Shown: piece after piece, positions 34,432 to 45,545 of the stretch
How the letters are laid out: each line of letters starts with the position of its first letter
Numbering within the stretch: the stretch's first letter is position 1
Assembly (NCBI RefSeq): GCF_002777255.1
Contig: NZ_CP017634.1
Location: 3,236,903-3,300,902 of the forward strand
Source: Candidatus Formimonas warabiya
Lineage (GTDB): Bacteria; Bacillota; Dehalobacteriia; Dehalobacteriales; Dehalobacteriaceae
DNA: 64,000 nt
Direction of reading: 5' to 3'
Made by a program: the position numbers and the translations under genes
Notes under the pieces: generated by a model
Database searches by the model: none
What the model saw: only the letters and a program-made list of their open reading frames with translations
Told to the model about the DNA's origin: nothing

Positions 34432-35232
34432 TTATGAACAGAGCACAAACTTTTCTATCGCCCTGGCCACGCCCTCTTCATTGTTGGAACCAGTCACGTA
34501 ATGGGCTTCTTTTTTGATTTCATCCCGGGCGTTTGCCATGGCAACAGCAAAACCGGCATTCCGGAATAATTCCAAGTCATTAAAACTATCGCCGAAAGCG
34601 ATAATTTCCTCTTTTTGCACCCCTAAATGCCGGGCGACTGCACTCAGTCCATGCCCTTTGGTCCCCTGGGGATGGGTAAATTCCAGATATTGCGGTTTTG
34701 ATTTAGTAATATAAAGCCGGTCGCCAAATATTTTTTTCACCTTGATCCAAAGATGATCCAACTTTTCCGCCGCGCCGATAAACAGCAGCTTGGTAGGGTC
34801 CCGGTCCAAAATAGAGGACAGATTTCCTACTTCTTGATAGGGTACCCGGGCCAGCCGGCAATAGGTCCTGACTTCGGAAGTTATTTTATGTACGTATAGA
34901 TCATCATCCAGATAGACATTGATGCTCAGGTCTTCTCTTTCTCCCAGAGCAACTACCTCTTTGGCCAGTTCTGCCGGCACAGTCCTGTGGTACAATATTT
35001 CTTTTGTCACGGATGTTTTTACCAAAGAGCCCTGGTAGGTAATGAGGGGAACATCGATATGCAAATCCAGGGCAAAGGGCAGGGCGGACCGGTACATCCG
35101 GCCGGTGGCCAGGGTTACCTGGACTCCTTTTGCTTGGGCTTGTTGAATTACGTCTTTGGACCGGGGAGAAATCCGGCACCGGTCATCCAGTAAAGTATCA
35201 TCCAGGTCCACGGCAATCAGTTTATAGTTCAT
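34432..35232 (-). CDS. Cof-type HAD phosphatase, tandem copy 1
   Basis: The 266-aa HAD hydrolase has motif I DLDDTLLDD (9-17), motif II TLATGR, and motif III/IV FGDSFNDLELFRNAG. The C2B cap identifies the Cof/YbiV subfamily, which dephosphorylates sugar phosphates, pyridoxal-P or FMN. It is about 50-60 percent similar by eye to the gene just upstream, so the pair is a tandem duplication. They lie 19 bases apart and are probably co-transcribed. Confidence 0.88.
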   Translation of the reverse strand: MNYKLIAVDLDDTLLDDRCRISPRSKDVIQQAQAKGVQVTLATGRMYRSALPFALDLHIDVPLITYQGSLVKTSVTKEILYHRTVPAELAKEVVALGEREDLSINVYLDDDLYVHKITSEVRTYCRLARVPYQEVGNLSSILDRDPTKLLFIGAAEKLDHLWIKVKKIFGDRLYITKSKPQYLEFTHPQGTKGHGLSAVARHLGVQKEEIIAFGDSFNDLELFRNAGFAVAMANARDEIKKEAHYVTGSNNEEGVARAIEKFVLCS

Positions 35233-35251
35233 TTTTTCGCTGCTCCTTCAG

Positions 35252-36061
35252 TTATTCATGGGGGGATCGTAAAACAAGATTTTCTATGGCCTCGGCCACG
35301 CCGTCTTCATCATTGGAACAAGTTACATAATCAGCCGCTTTCTTTACCTCATCCCAGGCATTTCCCATAGCCACGGCAAAGCCGGCCTGTCGAAACAGGT
35401 CCAAGTCATTGTAACTGTCGCCGAAAACGATAATTTCCTCTTTCTTCACGCCCAAATAATCCGCTACTGCCCGCAACCCGTTTCCCTTGCTTGTTTCAGG
35501 ATGGGTAAATTCCACATAGCAGGGTGCCGATTTGGTCATGTAAAGGCGGCGGCCAAATAAATCCGTCATTCTGTTCCATAGAGCCGAAAGGTCTCCCTCC
35601 GGCCATAAATATAATATTTTTGTAGGTTCCTGGTTTAAAAAGTGCCCTAGGTCTCCTACCGCAGTTGCCTGAACCCGGATCATTTTTTCATAGGCCGCCA
35701 CTTCCGGTGTGATGACGGACACATAAAGCCGGTCATCCAAGTAAATGTATGTTTGAAGCCCTACTTTTTCCCCTTCTTGAATCACTTCTCTTGCCAAGTC
35801 CAAAGGAATGGTCTTGTGCAGCAATACCTCCCCGGTTGCAGAGGTTTTTACCAAAGCTCCCTGGTAAGTGATGAGTGGAAGATCAATGCCCAGCTCCTGC
35901 GCATAAAGAACGGCAGAGGCATACATGCGGCCGGTGGCAAATGTGACAAAGACCCCTTGGGAGCGTGCCTTCTTCATGGCCTCTTTAACGCGGGGAGAAA
36001 TGCAGCACTTACTGTCCAGCAAAGTGTCATCCAAATCTACGGCAATTAGTTTAAAGCTCAT
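35252..36061 (-). CDS. Cof-type HAD phosphatase, tandem copy 2
   Basis: The 269-aa HAD hydrolase has DLDDTLLDS (9-17), TFATGR, and FGDSYNDLDLFRQAG. All catalytic residues match those of its neighbour, while the cap segments differ, which suggests different sugar-phosphate substrates. It starts 12 bases after uvrC and could be read through from it. Confidence 0.88.
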   Translation of the reverse strand: MSFKLIAVDLDDTLLDSKCCISPRVKEAMKKARSQGVFVTFATGRMYASAVLYAQELGIDLPLITYQGALVKTSATGEVLLHKTIPLDLAREVIQEGEKVGLQTYIYLDDRLYVSVITPEVAAYEKMIRVQATAVGDLGHFLNQEPTKILYLWPEGDLSALWNRMTDLFGRRLYMTKSAPCYVEFTHPETSKGNGLRAVADYLGVKKEEIIVFGDSYNDLDLFRQAGFAVAMGNAWDEVKKAADYVTCSNDEDGVAEAIENLVLRSPHE

Positions 36062-36073
36062 TTTGGGACTCCT

Positions 36074-37927
36074 TTATTTATTTCGCTTAAAGTATTCATA
36101 TACCTGCCGAGCGGCGGCCCGGTTCATCCCCTCCACCAAAGCCAGTTCTTCCTGGCTGGCCCGGGAGATTTTCTCTACCGAACCGTAAGCCCGCAGCAAG
36201 GCCTTTCTCCGGGCCGGACCGATTCCGGGAATCTCATCCAGGACAGATTTCACCTGTTCTTTGGCCCGTAATTGACGATGATAGGTAATGGCAAAGCGGT
36301 GGGCTTCGTCCCGAATGCGCTGAATCAAATAAAAAGCCGGGCTGTGTCCTTCCAGAATAATCGGGGTGCCGTCATCCGGGCGGAAAAGATGCTCAAATTC
36401 TTTGGCAAGTCCGAACACAGGAAGAGAGAGCTGGAACTGGTCCAAAACTTCTTTCACGGCAGACAGCTGGCCTTTTCCCCCATCGATCATCATCAGGTCC
36501 GGAAAATCCGCAAACTTGGCATCCTTTACCGCCAAACGGGCTTCCCTGATTTCCTCCCGCTCCTGCTGTCCCCGCCGGATCCTGCGGCCAACAACCTCCT
36601 GGAGCGAAGCAAAATCGTTGGGCCCCTCCACGGTTTTAATCTTAAACCTTCTGTACAGGGAGGGGGCGGGTTCTCCGCCCAGAAAGACCACCATGGAGCC
36701 TACGGAGTTAGTTCCCTGTATATTGGAAATATCATAACATTCGATCCGATAGGGACTCTGAGGCAGGTTCAACTCGCAGCGCAACTGCTCCAGAGCAGCG
36801 CCGGCTTCCTCTTTGCGCCGGTCCTTCAGGGACTGGTGCTGGGCCAGGACAATTTGGGCATTTTTTACCACCAAATCCAGCAATCGTTTTTTGTCCCCCC
36901 GCTGGGGAACATGAATATGGACCCGGGAACCCCTCTTCATGGACAGCCATTGCGCGAGCAGTTCTTCCTCGGCAACCTGACCGGGGACCACAATCTCTCG
37001 GGGAATGTACTCCGCATTACCATAATATTGCTGCAAAAATACGGAGGAAAGCACCTCCGCCCCATCCTGGTCCACATTGGTGAGGAAAAAATGCTCCCGA
37101 CCCATCACCTTGCCGCTGCGCACAAAAAATACCTGTACCACAGCCAGGTCTTGATCTGTCGCTAAGCCTACCACATCCCTGTCCTCAAAACTGTCATTTT
37201 CAATTTTTTGTTTTTCTACTACCTGCTGCACGGCACGGATTTGATCTCTGAGACGGGCCGCTTCTTCAAAGCGCAGGTTTTCCGCCGCCTCCTGCATTTT
37301 TCTTTCTAAATGTCTGATGATTTCCTGCTGGCGGCCTTCTAAAAAAAGCACCACCTGCCGCACCAGATCCCGGTATTCTTCCGGAGAAATTTGCCCGGTA
37401 CAGGGAGCGGCGCATTTGCCAATGTGGGCATTTAAACAGGCCCTGGTTTTTGGATCCACCCTCTCTTGCCGGCAGGAGCGAAGAGGAAAGATATCTTTAA
37501 TAATTTTTAAAGTCTGATTCATAGCCGTCGAACTGGTATAAGGGCCGAAATATTTCGCCCCATCCGGTTTCATGGAGCGGACGACTAAGACCCGGGGAAA
37601 ATCATCCTCCAGGGTGATTTTCAAATAGGGATAATGCTTGTCATCTCTTAAGCGGATATTGTATTTCGGCCGGTGCTGCTTAATCAGGTTACACTCCAGA
37701 ATCAACGCTTCCACGGCAGAGTCCACCACAATGGTATCCAGGTCCTGAATTTTTTCGATTAAAGACCGCTCTTTCGGGGTATGGTGCTTACTGGTTTGAA
37801 AATAGGACCTGACCCGCTGTTTTAAGGAAGTAGCCTTCCCTACGTAGATAATAGCCCCTTGGGCATCCTTCATGAGATAAACGCCAGGTTTATCCGGTAA
37901 TACGCGCAATTTTTCCGTCACGTCCAT
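36074..37927 (-). CDS. uvrC: UvrABC system protein C
   Basis: The protein (617 aa from the chosen start) has the N-terminal GIY-YIG nuclease ([18 protein letters not shown]), a UVR motif ([17 protein letters not shown]), the RNase H-like C-terminal nuclease ([20 protein letters not shown]) and a helix-hairpin-helix ([15 protein letters not shown]). UvrC cuts DNA on both sides of a lesion. The chosen ATG at 37927 gives the usual MDVTEKL-type N-terminus and overlaps the uvrA end by 38 bases. Confidence 0.95.
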   Translation of the reverse strand: MDVTEKLRVLPDKPGVYLMKDAQGAIIYVGKATSLKQRVRSYFQTSKHHTPKERSLIEKIQDLDTIVVDSAVEALILECNLIKQHRPKYNIRLRDDKHYPYLKITLEDDFPRVLVVRSMKPDGAKYFGPYTSSTAMNQTLKIIKDIFPLRSCRQERVDPKTRACLNAHIGKCAAPCTGQISPEEYRDLVRQVVLFLEGRQQEIIRHLERKMQEAAENLRFEEAARLRDQIRAVQQVVEKQKIENDSFEDRDVVGLATDQDLAVVQVFFVRSGKVMGREHFFLTNVDQDGAEVLSSVFLQQYYGNAEYIPREIVVPGQVAEEELLAQWLSMKRGSRVHIHVPQRGDKKRLLDLVVKNAQIVLAQHQSLKDRRKEEAGAALEQLRCELNLPQSPYRIECYDISNIQGTNSVGSMVVFLGGEPAPSLYRRFKIKTVEGPNDFASLQEVVGRRIRRGQQEREEIREARLAVKDAKFADFPDLMMIDGGKGQLSAVKEVLDQFQLSLPVFGLAKEFEHLFRPDDGTPIILEGHSPAFYLIQRIRDEAHRFAITYHRQLRAKEQVKSVLDEIPGIGPARRKALLRAYGSVEKISRASQEELALVEGMNRAAARQVYEYFKRNK

Positions 37928-40754
37928 GGCCTTCACGCTCCAATACTCTGCGGACAAATTGACCGGTATAGGATTCTTTTATCTGTGCCACCTCTTCCGG
38001 TGTTCCCGCGGCCACGATCCGTCCGCCCCGGTCTCCCCCGTCCGGCCCCAAATCAATCAGATAGTCCGCCGTTTTAATCACATCCAGATTATGCTCGATC
38101 ACTAAAACCGTGTCCCCCGCTTCTACCAGCCGGTCCAATACTTCCAGGAGCCGGTGAATATCCGCCGTATGCAGACCGGTGGTGGGCTCATCCAAAATAT
38201 AGAGGGTGCGCCCGTTGCTTCGCCGGCTGAGTTCCGCGGCCAGCTTAACTCTTTGGGCTTCGCCCCCGGACAGGGTCGTTGCCTGCTGTCCCAACCGAAT
38301 ATACCCTAATCCGACATCCTGGAGCGTCTTCAGCTTGCGATGTATTTTAGGGATATTCTGAAAAAATTCCGTCGCTTCATCCACGGTCATATTCAGCACA
38401 TCGGCAATATTTTTCCCCTTATAGCGCACATCCAAAGTTTCCCGATTATATCGCTTTCCTTTACATACTTCGCAAGGGACATAGACATCGGGCAAAAAAT
38501 GCATTTCAATCTTGATAATACCGTCCCCCTGGCAAGCCTCACACCTTCCCCCTTTGACATTAAAGCTGAACCGTCCCGGCTGATATCCCCGCATTTTTGC
38601 TTCCGGGGTAAGGGAAAACAGCTCCCTGATGGCGTCAAAAACCCCTGTGTACGTAGCCGGGTTAGAACGAGGCGTGCGGCCGATGGGAGACTGGTCGATA
38701 TTGATTACTTTTTCCAGATAATCCAAGCCTTTGATTTCCCGGTGGGCACCCGGCAAATCCCTGGCCCCGTGCAATCGCTGAGCCAGGCCGGTATACAAAA
38801 TTTCATTGATCAGGGTACTCTTACCCGAACCGGATACCCCGGTGACACAAACAAACATGCCCAAAGGAATGGCGACATCAATATCCTTCAGGTTATGCTC
38901 CCGGGCGCCCAGTACTTCCAGCCATTTTCCGTTGGGAGAACGGCGCATGACCGGCAGGGGAATTCTTTTTCTGCCGCTTAAATACTGCCCGGTAATGGAA
39001 TTCTCCGAATTTAAAATTTCCTGTAAGGTGCCGGCTGCCACCACTTCTCCCCCGTGGGCCCCGGCCCCCGGTCCGATATCAATAATATAATCCGCCTCAT
39101 ACATGGTATCTTCGTCATGTTCCACCACCAGCACGGTATTGCCCAAATCACGCAGCTTCTTCAAGGTGGCCAGCAGCCGGGCGTTATCCCGCTGGTGCAA
39201 GCCGATACTGGGTTCATCCAGAATATAGAGCACCCCCACCAGGCTGGATCCGATTTGGGTGGCCAGCCGGATGCGCTGGGCTTCCCCGCCGGACAGGGTA
39301 CCGGCCGTTCTGCTTAAGGTCAGGTAATCCAGACCTACGTTGACCAAAAAGCTCAACCGTTCCTGGATCTCTTTCAAAATCTGCCGGGCAATCATGGTTT
39401 CCCGGGGGGTGAGGGATAACGTGCGGAAAAACTCCCTGGCCTCCAAAATGGAGTAATTGGTGACGCCAAAAATATTCTTTTCCCCCACCAGAACGGAAAG
39501 GCTTTCCGGGCGCAAACGGGCTCCCTGACACTGGGGACAAGGTTTCATGGACATATAGCGTTCAATCTCTTCCCGGATATAGCTGGAATTGGTTTCCTTA
39601 TAGCGCCGTTCAAAATTATTGATAATCCCTTCCCAGGCCACCTGATACACGTGAACACCATGGTCAGGATGGTCATATTCTACCTTGATTTTGTTTCCCC
39701 CGGTCCCGTAAAGAATATAATTCATGGCTTCCTGAGACAGTTCCCTGAGAGGCACGTCCAGACGAAAATGATAATGCTGGGCCAGTGCTTCAATGAAGCG
39801 GTAATACCAGCCCTGGGTGTTGCTGTTCCAGCGGGCAATGGCTCCCTCCCGAATGGACAGGCTGCGGTCCGGGATAATCAAATCCGGATCAATATTCATG
39901 GTATGTCCCAGGCCTCCGCAGGTGGGACAAGCCCCATAGGGATTATTGAAAGAAAACATGCGGGGAGTGATTTCCTCCATACTGATCCCGCAGTCTACAC
40001 AGGCAAAATTCTGACTGAAGAGAACCTCTTCATGTCCCGCAATGTTTACCATCACCACGCCGTCCCCCATGCCCAAGGCCAGTTCCAAAGAATCCGCCAG
40101 TCTTTTCTCCATGCCCGGCTTGATGATGATGCGGTCCACCACCAGCTCAATGGTATGCTTTTTGTTCTTGTCCAGTTTCACTGGTTCCCCCAGATCAAGG
40201 ATTTCTCCGTTGACCCGGACCCGTACATATCCTGCTTTGCGCGCCTCTTCAAAAACTTTGACATGCTCTCCTTTTCTCCCGCGCACCAGGGGGGCCAGAA
40301 CCTGCAGCTTGGTACCTTCTCCATAGCTTAAAATGATATCCACCATCTGATCCACCGTCTGCTGGGCGATGGGTTTCCCGCATTTCGGGCAATGGGGCTT
40401 GCCAATACGGGCATAGAGCAGGCGGAGATAATCATAGATTTCCGTCACCGTACCCACGGTGGAGCGGGGATTGCGGCTGGTGGTCTTTTGATCAATGGAA
40501 ATGGCGGGAGACAGCCCTTCAATATAATCCACATCCGGTTTGTCCATTTGGCCTAAAAACTGCCGGGCATAGGCCGACAAGGATTCCACGTATCTTCTTT
40601 GGCCTTCCGCATAGATGGTGTCAAAAGCCAGGGATGACTTCCCTGAACCGCTCAGCCCGGTAATAACCACCAACTGGTCCCGGGGAATCTGGACGTCAAT
40701 ATTTTTTAAATTATGCTCCCGTGCTCCTTTGACGATGATTTTATCTTTAGACAT
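37890..40754 (-). CDS. uvrA: UvrABC system protein A
   Basis: The protein (954 aa) has two ABC modules. The first has GLSGSGKSS, the second GVSGSGKST, and both have LSGGEAQR signatures. Zinc fingers are visible as CVDC...CPTC and CEAC...CEVC. UvrA scans DNA for damage and loads UvrB. The ATG at 40754 follows AAGGAGAAAAAT. A repeat copy lies between it and uvrB, so uvrA may have lost tight coupling to uvrB. Confidence 0.97.
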   Translation of the reverse strand: MSKDKIIVKGAREHNLKNIDVQIPRDQLVVITGLSGSGKSSLAFDTIYAEGQRRYVESLSAYARQFLGQMDKPDVDYIEGLSPAISIDQKTTSRNPRSTVGTVTEIYDYLRLLYARIGKPHCPKCGKPIAQQTVDQMVDIILSYGEGTKLQVLAPLVRGRKGEHVKVFEEARKAGYVRVRVNGEILDLGEPVKLDKNKKHTIELVVDRIIIKPGMEKRLADSLELALGMGDGVVMVNIAGHEEVLFSQNFACVDCGISMEEITPRMFSFNNPYGACPTCGGLGHTMNIDPDLIIPDRSLSIREGAIARWNSNTQGWYYRFIEALAQHYHFRLDVPLRELSQEAMNYILYGTGGNKIKVEYDHPDHGVHVYQVAWEGIINNFERRYKETNSSYIREEIERYMSMKPCPQCQGARLRPESLSVLVGEKNIFGVTNYSILEAREFFRTLSLTPRETMIARQILKEIQERLSFLVNVGLDYLTLSRTAGTLSGGEAQRIRLATQIGSSLVGVLYILDEPSIGLHQRDNARLLATLKKLRDLGNTVLVVEHDEDTMYEADYIIDIGPGAGAHGGEVVAAGTLQEILNSENSITGQYLSGRKRIPLPVMRRSPNGKWLEVLGAREHNLKDIDVAIPLGMFVCVTGVSGSGKSTLINEILYTGLAQRLHGARDLPGAHREIKGLDYLEKVINIDQSPIGRTPRSNPATYTGVFDAIRELFSLTPEAKMRGYQPGRFSFNVKGGRCEACQGDGIIKIEMHFLPDVYVPCEVCKGKRYNRETLDVRYKGKNIADVLNMTVDEATEFFQNIPKIHRKLKTLQDVGLGYIRLGQQATTLSGGEAQRVKLAAELSRRSNGRTLYILDEPTTGLHTADIHRLLEVLDRLVEAGDTVLVIEHNLDVIKTADYLIDLGPDGGDRGGRIVAAGTPEEVAQIKESYTGQFVRRVLEREGHGRDGKIARITG

Positions 40755-40786
40755 ATTTTTCTCCTTATAGTGCAATTCTTTGGGGT

Positions 40787-40824
40787 CTCGGGTACCGGGA
40801 TCCGGTTACCGGGGACCGGGTATC
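40787..40824. repeat. CCGG-rich intergenic repeat, copy 2
   Basis: The copy reads CTCGGGTACCGGGATCCGG and then TTACCGGGGACCGGGTATC. Between uvrB and uvrA it is the only non-coding sequence of note. It shares GGGATCCGG and CCGGGTA ends with the copy at 19523-19557. Confidence 0.6.
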
Positions 40825-40859
40825 AATGGTTAACGCTATGATCGGCTTATTCTGTCCTC

Positions 40860-42839
40860 TTAACTTCTGATCTGGGCTCTTATCTCCATAATGGCATCCC
40901 GCAGCTGGGCCGCCCGTTCAAACTCCAGGTGCCGGGCCGCATCCCGCATTTCTTTTTCCAGGGAGCGGATCAATTTCTCTCCTTCTTTCTTGGACAGTTT
41001 TTCCTTTTTATCCCCTGCCGTGTACTTCTCTTGGGATTCCGCCACCAGGGCCGTGCCCAACACGTCCCGCACTGCCTTCTGCACCGTTTGCGGGGTAATA
41101 TGGTTCACCTGATTATAATTCATTTGAAGCAGGCGGCGGCGGTTGGTCTCGTCGATCGCCTTCTGCATGGACTCCGTAACGGTATCGGCATACATAATCA
41201 CCCGGCCTTCCACATTCCGGGCCGCCCGGCCAATGGTCTGGATCAGGGACCGTTCCGAACGCAAAAAGCCTTCTTTATCCGCATCAAGAATCGCCACCAA
41301 AGATACTTCCGGCAGGTCCAATCCTTCCCGGAGCAAATTGATCCCCACCAGGACATGAAAGGTGCCCAGACGCAGTTCCCGGATGATTTCCATGCGCTCC
41401 AGAGTCTTAATATCGGAGTGAAGGTAGCGGACTTTTATGTCCAGCTCCTTCAAATAGTCTGTTAAATCCTCCGCCATTCTTTTTGTCAAGGTGGTGACGA
41501 GAACTCTTTGGTCCTTCTCCACCCGGCTTCTGATTTCCGCTACCAAATTATCAATCTGTCCTTTCACCGGGCGCACGTCAATTTCCGGGTCCACCAGCCC
41601 GGTAGGGCGAATGATTTGTTCTACTATTTTCTTACTGTGCCCCAGTTCATAGGGACCCGGAGTAGCGGAAACATAGACCGCCTGGTTCACTTTCTTTTCA
41701 AATTCATGAAAAATCAAGGGCCGGTTATCCAAGGCAGAAGGAAGCCGGAAGCCGTATTCCACCAGGGCGGTCTTGCGCGATTTGTCTCCTTCGTACATGC
41801 CGCGCAACTGAGGAAGGGTCTGATGGGACTCATCTATGATGAGCAAAAAATCTTCGGGAAAATAATCCAAAAGGGTATAGGGGGGCTCTCCCGGGGCTCT
41901 TCCCGTCAGATGCCGGGAATAATTCTCAATCCCCTGGCAGTAGCCCATTTCCTGCATCATTTCCAGGTCAAAACGGGTGCGTTGCTCCAATCTTTGCGCT
42001 TCCAACAGCTTGTTCCGGGCGCGCAATTCTTTGAGACGTTCTTCCAGTTCTCTTTCAATATTGGTGATCGCTGCTTTCATTTTCTCTTCTTCCGTGACAT
42101 AGTGGCTGGCCGGAAAGATGGACATATGCCTTCTCAGGCCTAAGATTTCCCCGGTCAAGGTGTCAATCTCGACAATTCTTTCGATCTCATCCCCGAACAT
42201 TTCTACCCGGATCGCCTTTTCACTAAAGGATACGGGAAAGATCTCAATCACATCTCCCCGGACCCGGAAGGTCCCCCGGTGAAAGTCCATCTCATTGCGA
42301 TAATATTGAATATCAACTAATTTACGGATGATCTTATCCCGGTCATGGGTCTGACCTACCCGGAGATTTAAGGTGAGCTGCTGGTAATCCTCAGGAGAGC
42401 CTAAACCATAAATGGCCGAAACACTGGCCACAATAATCACGTCTTTCCGCTCATAGAGAGCAGCGGTAGCGGAGTGTCTCATCTTTTCTATTTCATCATT
42501 AATGGAGGCATCCTTTTCAATATAGGTATCCGTTTGGGCAATATAGGCCTCAGGCTGGTAATAATCATAGTAGCTGACAAAATACTCCACGGCATTTTCC
42601 GGAAAAAATTCTTTAAACTCACCGCATAATTGCGCAGCCAGTGTTTTATTGTGGGCAATCACCAGGGTAGGCTTTTTTACCCGTTCAATCACATTGGCCA
42701 CGGTAAAGGTTTTGCCGGATCCCGTCACCCCCAGCAGGACCTGGTGCCGTTCCCCTGCCAATAGGTTTTTCGTTAGAGCATCGATGGCCTTTGGTTGATC
42801 CCCTTTAGGCCGGTATTCGGATTTCAGACAATAATCCAT
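40860..42839 (-). CDS. uvrB: UvrABC system protein B
   Basis: The 659-aa helicase-like protein has Walker A GVTGSGKT near residue 39, the beta-hairpin region [16 protein letters not shown] motif IDESH, helicase motif [11 protein letters not shown], and a C-terminal UVR motif ([12 protein letters not shown]) that contacts UvrC. It verifies lesions and positions UvrC. It leads the uvrB-uvrA-uvrC block. Confidence 0.97.
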   Translation of the reverse strand: MDYCLKSEYRPKGDQPKAIDALTKNLLAGERHQVLLGVTGSGKTFTVANVIERVKKPTLVIAHNKTLAAQLCGEFKEFFPENAVEYFVSYYDYYQPEAYIAQTDTYIEKDASINDEIEKMRHSATAALYERKDVIIVASVSAIYGLGSPEDYQQLTLNLRVGQTHDRDKIIRKLVDIQYYRNEMDFHRGTFRVRGDVIEIFPVSFSEKAIRVEMFGDEIERIVEIDTLTGEILGLRRHMSIFPASHYVTEEEKMKAAITNIERELEERLKELRARNKLLEAQRLEQRTRFDLEMMQEMGYCQGIENYSRHLTGRAPGEPPYTLLDYFPEDFLLIIDESHQTLPQLRGMYEGDKSRKTALVEYGFRLPSALDNRPLIFHEFEKKVNQAVYVSATPGPYELGHSKKIVEQIIRPTGLVDPEIDVRPVKGQIDNLVAEIRSRVEKDQRVLVTTLTKRMAEDLTDYLKELDIKVRYLHSDIKTLERMEIIRELRLGTFHVLVGINLLREGLDLPEVSLVAILDADKEGFLRSERSLIQTIGRAARNVEGRVIMYADTVTESMQKAIDETNRRRLLQMNYNQVNHITPQTVQKAVRDVLGTALVAESQEKYTAGDKKEKLSKKEGEKLIRSLEKEMRDAARHLEFERAAQLRDAIMEIRAQIRS

Positions 42840-43028
42840 GGTATTAATCTCCCAAATTTAATTCCTTCTTCATATTATACCATATTATTTTTTTCAGGGA
42901 ACACCTGTTTGGTAAAATCTTTCGAACGAGCCCCCACTGCAGGGGACAGGATTCTTCCCTTTCTTATCTATCATATTTTTGCCATTCTAGCAACTGGGTA
43001 AACCTGGCAAAGGAGCCTAAAGGGCTTT

Positions 43029-43058
43029 TCCGGGTTCGGGTACCGGTTAGCCGGGAAA
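43029..43058. repeat. CCGG-rich intergenic repeat, copy 3
   Basis: The copy contains CGGGTTCGGGTACCGG followed by TTAGCCGGGAAAAG. The flanking TTTTCC and GGGAAAA form short inverted ends. The core CGGGTACCGG is identical to that of copy 2. Confidence 0.6.
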
Positions 43059-43089
43059 AGAGCAGAATCCATATTGCTTACTTGTAGAT

Positions 43090-43118
43090 AACAAAAAGGG
43101 TAGGTTCAACCTACCCTT
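43090..43118 (-). terminator. Terminator of the double-P-loop ATPase gene
   Basis: A 9-bp stem AAGGGTAGG / CCTACCCTT (43096-43104 with 43110-43118) with a 5-base loop is followed on the minus strand by TTTTTGTTAT. It lies about 80 bases after the ATPase stop. Confidence 0.85.
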
Positions 43119-43195
43119 CATGATACCATTTGTTCTTTTTCAGGGAGAAAATTTTATCCAGTCTTTGTCATGGTTCATGGTTCATTGCTACTCTT

Positions 43196-44290
43196 TTACA
43201 GGATATCTCCTTTTTCCGCTGCGGCCAGGATTTTGTTCAATACCTGATTTCTCGTTTCATCAACGGCTTCAAAGTCCATAGCTTTAATATAAAATACCTC
43301 CAAAGCATCATGAAGATTTTTTGCCTGGGTAATTTTGCTGATCGCTTCCGTCATCAAACGATTGAATTCTGCTTGGATTTCTTCCAGCCGGGCGGACTTC
43401 TGTCCTACAGCATCCAAATCAAGACAGTCCAACATGTTGATCACCCGGTCTCCGGGGCGTTCCGGATCCTCCACATGGGGGACACTGCCGTCCAGCACCG
43501 CTACACCCAATTGGGGAATCACTGCCATATCTATACTATCCGGATCAAGGGTACAATGATAAACGTCCGCCTGATATCCCCGGTCTACCGCTCCTTCCAC
43601 AATCTTTTTGATCAAGGAAGATTTCCCCGTTCCGGGCAGACCCTTCAAAATATATCTGGTTTTACAATCTTCCGTAATATTTTTGATAAAATTGACCATT
43701 CCCCCGGGGCTGATGGCCCCGGCGAACATATGCCGCACCAGAGGAGCATTGGTACGAAAGATCTCCTGCATCAATTTCTCCGTTTTTTGATTTGCTTTCT
43801 CAAAATCCATGGCCGCTACATTAATCTTTTTCCATTCATCATAGACAGTTTTCGCATTTTTCAAATACTGGTAGGCGGTAGAAAAAGAATTGCTGATTTC
43901 TCCGGTTAATTTTTTGATCTCGTTCTTATGCCCTCTTAGGTACTCCTCGTTCCAGTGATCCCCAAGATTGACGATTTGGTCAACGGCACCGGGATATTGG
44001 GGATCCACAACATGGGGAGCCGTTCCATCCACGACCGCAAGTTTTAAATCGGGAATCACCACGCCGTCCAGAGAATCATTATCAGAGGAACACTGCCAAA
44101 ATTCCACGTTATACCCTCGCTCTGCCATTTCCAGGCCAATATTCCGCATCAAGGTGGATTTACCCGTTCCAGGCCCTCCTTTCAGGATAAATACCCGCTC
44201 CATATTTTGTAATCCCAAATTATAAAAGGAATAAAAGCCGCGTGGGGTATTTCCTCCCGGGAAACTATATTTTATTTTCCCTTTTTTCAT
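43196..44290 (-). CDS. ATPase with two tandem P-loop modules (PRK06851-type), function unknown
   Basis: The 364-aa protein is an internal duplication. The N-terminal half has GGPGTGKST followed by VIPDLKLAVVDGTAPHVVDP; the C-terminal half has GLPGTGKSS followed by VIPQLGVAVLDGSVPHVEDP. Both Walker A motifs are intact. Each half also has a conserved C-x-S/T-D (WQCSSDNDS and YHCTLDPDS). The family occurs in Clostridia and has no assigned role. It is divergent from a DUF362 ferredoxin gene with a 160-base gap, so the two may share control. Confidence 0.8.
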   Translation of the reverse strand: MKKGKIKYSFPGGNTPRGFYSFYNLGLQNMERVFILKGGPGTGKSTLMRNIGLEMAERGYNVEFWQCSSDNDSLDGVVIPDLKLAVVDGTAPHVVDPQYPGAVDQIVNLGDHWNEEYLRGHKNEIKKLTGEISNSFSTAYQYLKNAKTVYDEWKKINVAAMDFEKANQKTEKLMQEIFRTNAPLVRHMFAGAISPGGMVNFIKNITEDCKTRYILKGLPGTGKSSLIKKIVEGAVDRGYQADVYHCTLDPDSIDMAVIPQLGVAVLDGSVPHVEDPERPGDRVINMLDCLDLDAVGQKSARLEEIQAEFNRLMTEAISKITQAKNLHDALEVFYIKAMDFEAVDETRNQVLNKILAAAEKGDIL

Positions 44291-44401
44291 GTAGACATCT
44301 CACTCTCCTCCTTGAAATCATATTGGGGTTACAAATCTATACTATGGTATGAGCAACAGCACTGCCTAGTGCTTGAACCAAAGGAAACAAATCATATATT
44401 G

Positions 44402-44410
44402 TGCTATAAT
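44402..44410 (+). promoter_or_regulatory. Extended -10 promoter of the DUF362 gene
   Basis: TGCTATAAT is a perfect extended -10 element 42 bases before the start codon. TTGAAC at 44373-44378 is too far away to be its -35. Confidence 0.6.
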
Positions 44411-44452
44411 ATGAAATAATACGAAAAAATGAATCAGAGAAGGAGATGTATC

Positions 44453-45535
44453 ATGGGATCCAAAGTCTTATTTTCATCGGTAAAATTTAAGAAATATGAT
44501 GAAAGCGCTACCCTTCCGGCAAAATTTGCCCGGTTGATCGACCACATGGGCATGGAAGAAATCGTCAAAGGTAAATGGACAGCGGTCAAAATGCACCTGG
44601 GCAGGAAAATCGGCTATTCCACGATTCACCCTTTGTTTGTCAAGATCCTGGTCGATAAATTGCGAGATTACGGCGCCAAGGTATTTATTACGGACCAAAT
44701 TGTATCCGGGGCGAAAAGCCGGGGTTATACCGAGGATTATCTGGGCGTTCCTCTCGTTCCTGCCTGCGGCATGATGGATCAATATTTTTACGAAAAGACG
44801 GTAGATTTCAAAACACTGAAAAACATTGATATTGCCGGCCATATTCAGGATGCGGAAGTGATGATCGATCTATCCCATGTGAAAGGTCACGGAGCGTGCG
44901 GGTACGGAGGGGCATGCAAAAACATTGCCATGGGGTGCGTCACGGATCGCACCAGGCAGCAGATTCATCACCTGGAGGGAGGAATTACCTGGAATGAAGA
45001 GGCCTGCACCAGGTGTGAAGCTTGTTTAAAGAACTGCAACTACCACGCCAATAAGTTCAACAAGAACGACAAATACGAAGTATTTTACCATCATTGCACC
45101 TACTGCCGGCATTGTGTCAAAGTTTGTCCTACCGGCGCTCTAACCATGGACAACCAGCAATATAAAGACTTCCAAACAGGGATGGCCATTTGCACGGAAG
45201 AGGTGCTGAAAACTTTCCCGGCGGATTGTGTTTTTTACATCAATTTCTTAATCAACATTACCGCCTTATGCGACTGCTGGGGCTTTACCACGCCATCCCT
45301 GGTACCGGATATCGGCATTATGGCGGCCCAGGACATTGTGGCCATTGAAAGAGCCTGTCTTGATGCCATTAAATATGAAGACTTGCTTGAATCAGGAGTG
45401 CCTCAGGGAATCAGTCTGGGCGAGCAAGGCCACCTTTTTGAGCGGCTGCACGGTAAAAATCCTTTTATTCAATTGGAGGAGCTGGCAAAGAGGGGATTAG
45501 GAACCCAGGAATACGGGATAGAGGAAGTGTTTTAG
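44453..45535 (+). CDS. DUF362 domain protein with two [4Fe-4S] clusters
   Basis: The protein (360 aa) has an N-terminal DUF362 domain (VKMHLGRKIGYSTIHPLFV, DLSHVKGHGACGYGGACKN) and a ferredoxin insert with CTRCEACLKNC and CTYCRHCVKVCP. DUF362 proteins are linked to anaerobic redox metabolism, but no reaction is established. The ATG at 44453 follows AGAAGGAGATG. It is one of only three plus-strand genes and stands alone. Confidence 0.88.
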   Translation: MGSKVLFSSVKFKKYDESATLPAKFARLIDHMGMEEIVKGKWTAVKMHLGRKIGYSTIHPLFVKILVDKLRDYGAKVFITDQIVSGAKSRGYTEDYLGVPLVPACGMMDQYFYEKTVDFKTLKNIDIAGHIQDAEVMIDLSHVKGHGACGYGGACKNIAMGCVTDRTRQQIHHLEGGITWNEEACTRCEACLKNCNYHANKFNKNDKYEVFYHHCTYCRHCVKVCPTGALTMDNQQYKDFQTGMAICTEEVLKTFPADCVFYINFLINITALCDCWGFTTPSLVPDIGIMAAQDIVAIERACLDAIKYEDLLESGVPQGISLGEQGHLFERLHGKNPFIQLEELAKRGLGTQEYGIEEVF

Positions 45536-45545
45536 AAAACATATC

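Larger units (their letters stand above)
42840..43195. other. Non-coding gap with repeat copy and terminator
   Basis: This 356-base gap holds the AT-rich uvrB promoter region (42850-42900), a CCGG-rich repeat copy (43029-43058) and a terminator for the ATPase gene (43092-43118). Nothing gene-like is seen; the plus-strand frame that enters it is antisense to the ATPase gene. Confidence 0.6.

Noticed and set aside
36272-37165. Long plus-strand open frame (297 codons) inside uvrC
   Set aside because: It is the antisense shadow of uvrC, which has all its domains; composition is biased as expected of a shadow frame.
39651-40331. Plus-strand open frame of 226 codons inside uvrA
   Set aside because: It is antisense to the conserved uvrA coding sequence and shows no domain.
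43130-43909. Long plus-strand open frame (259 codons) opposite the ATPase gene
   Set aside because: It is antisense to a well-supported P-loop ATPase, has no recognisable motif, and lacks a ribosome binding site.
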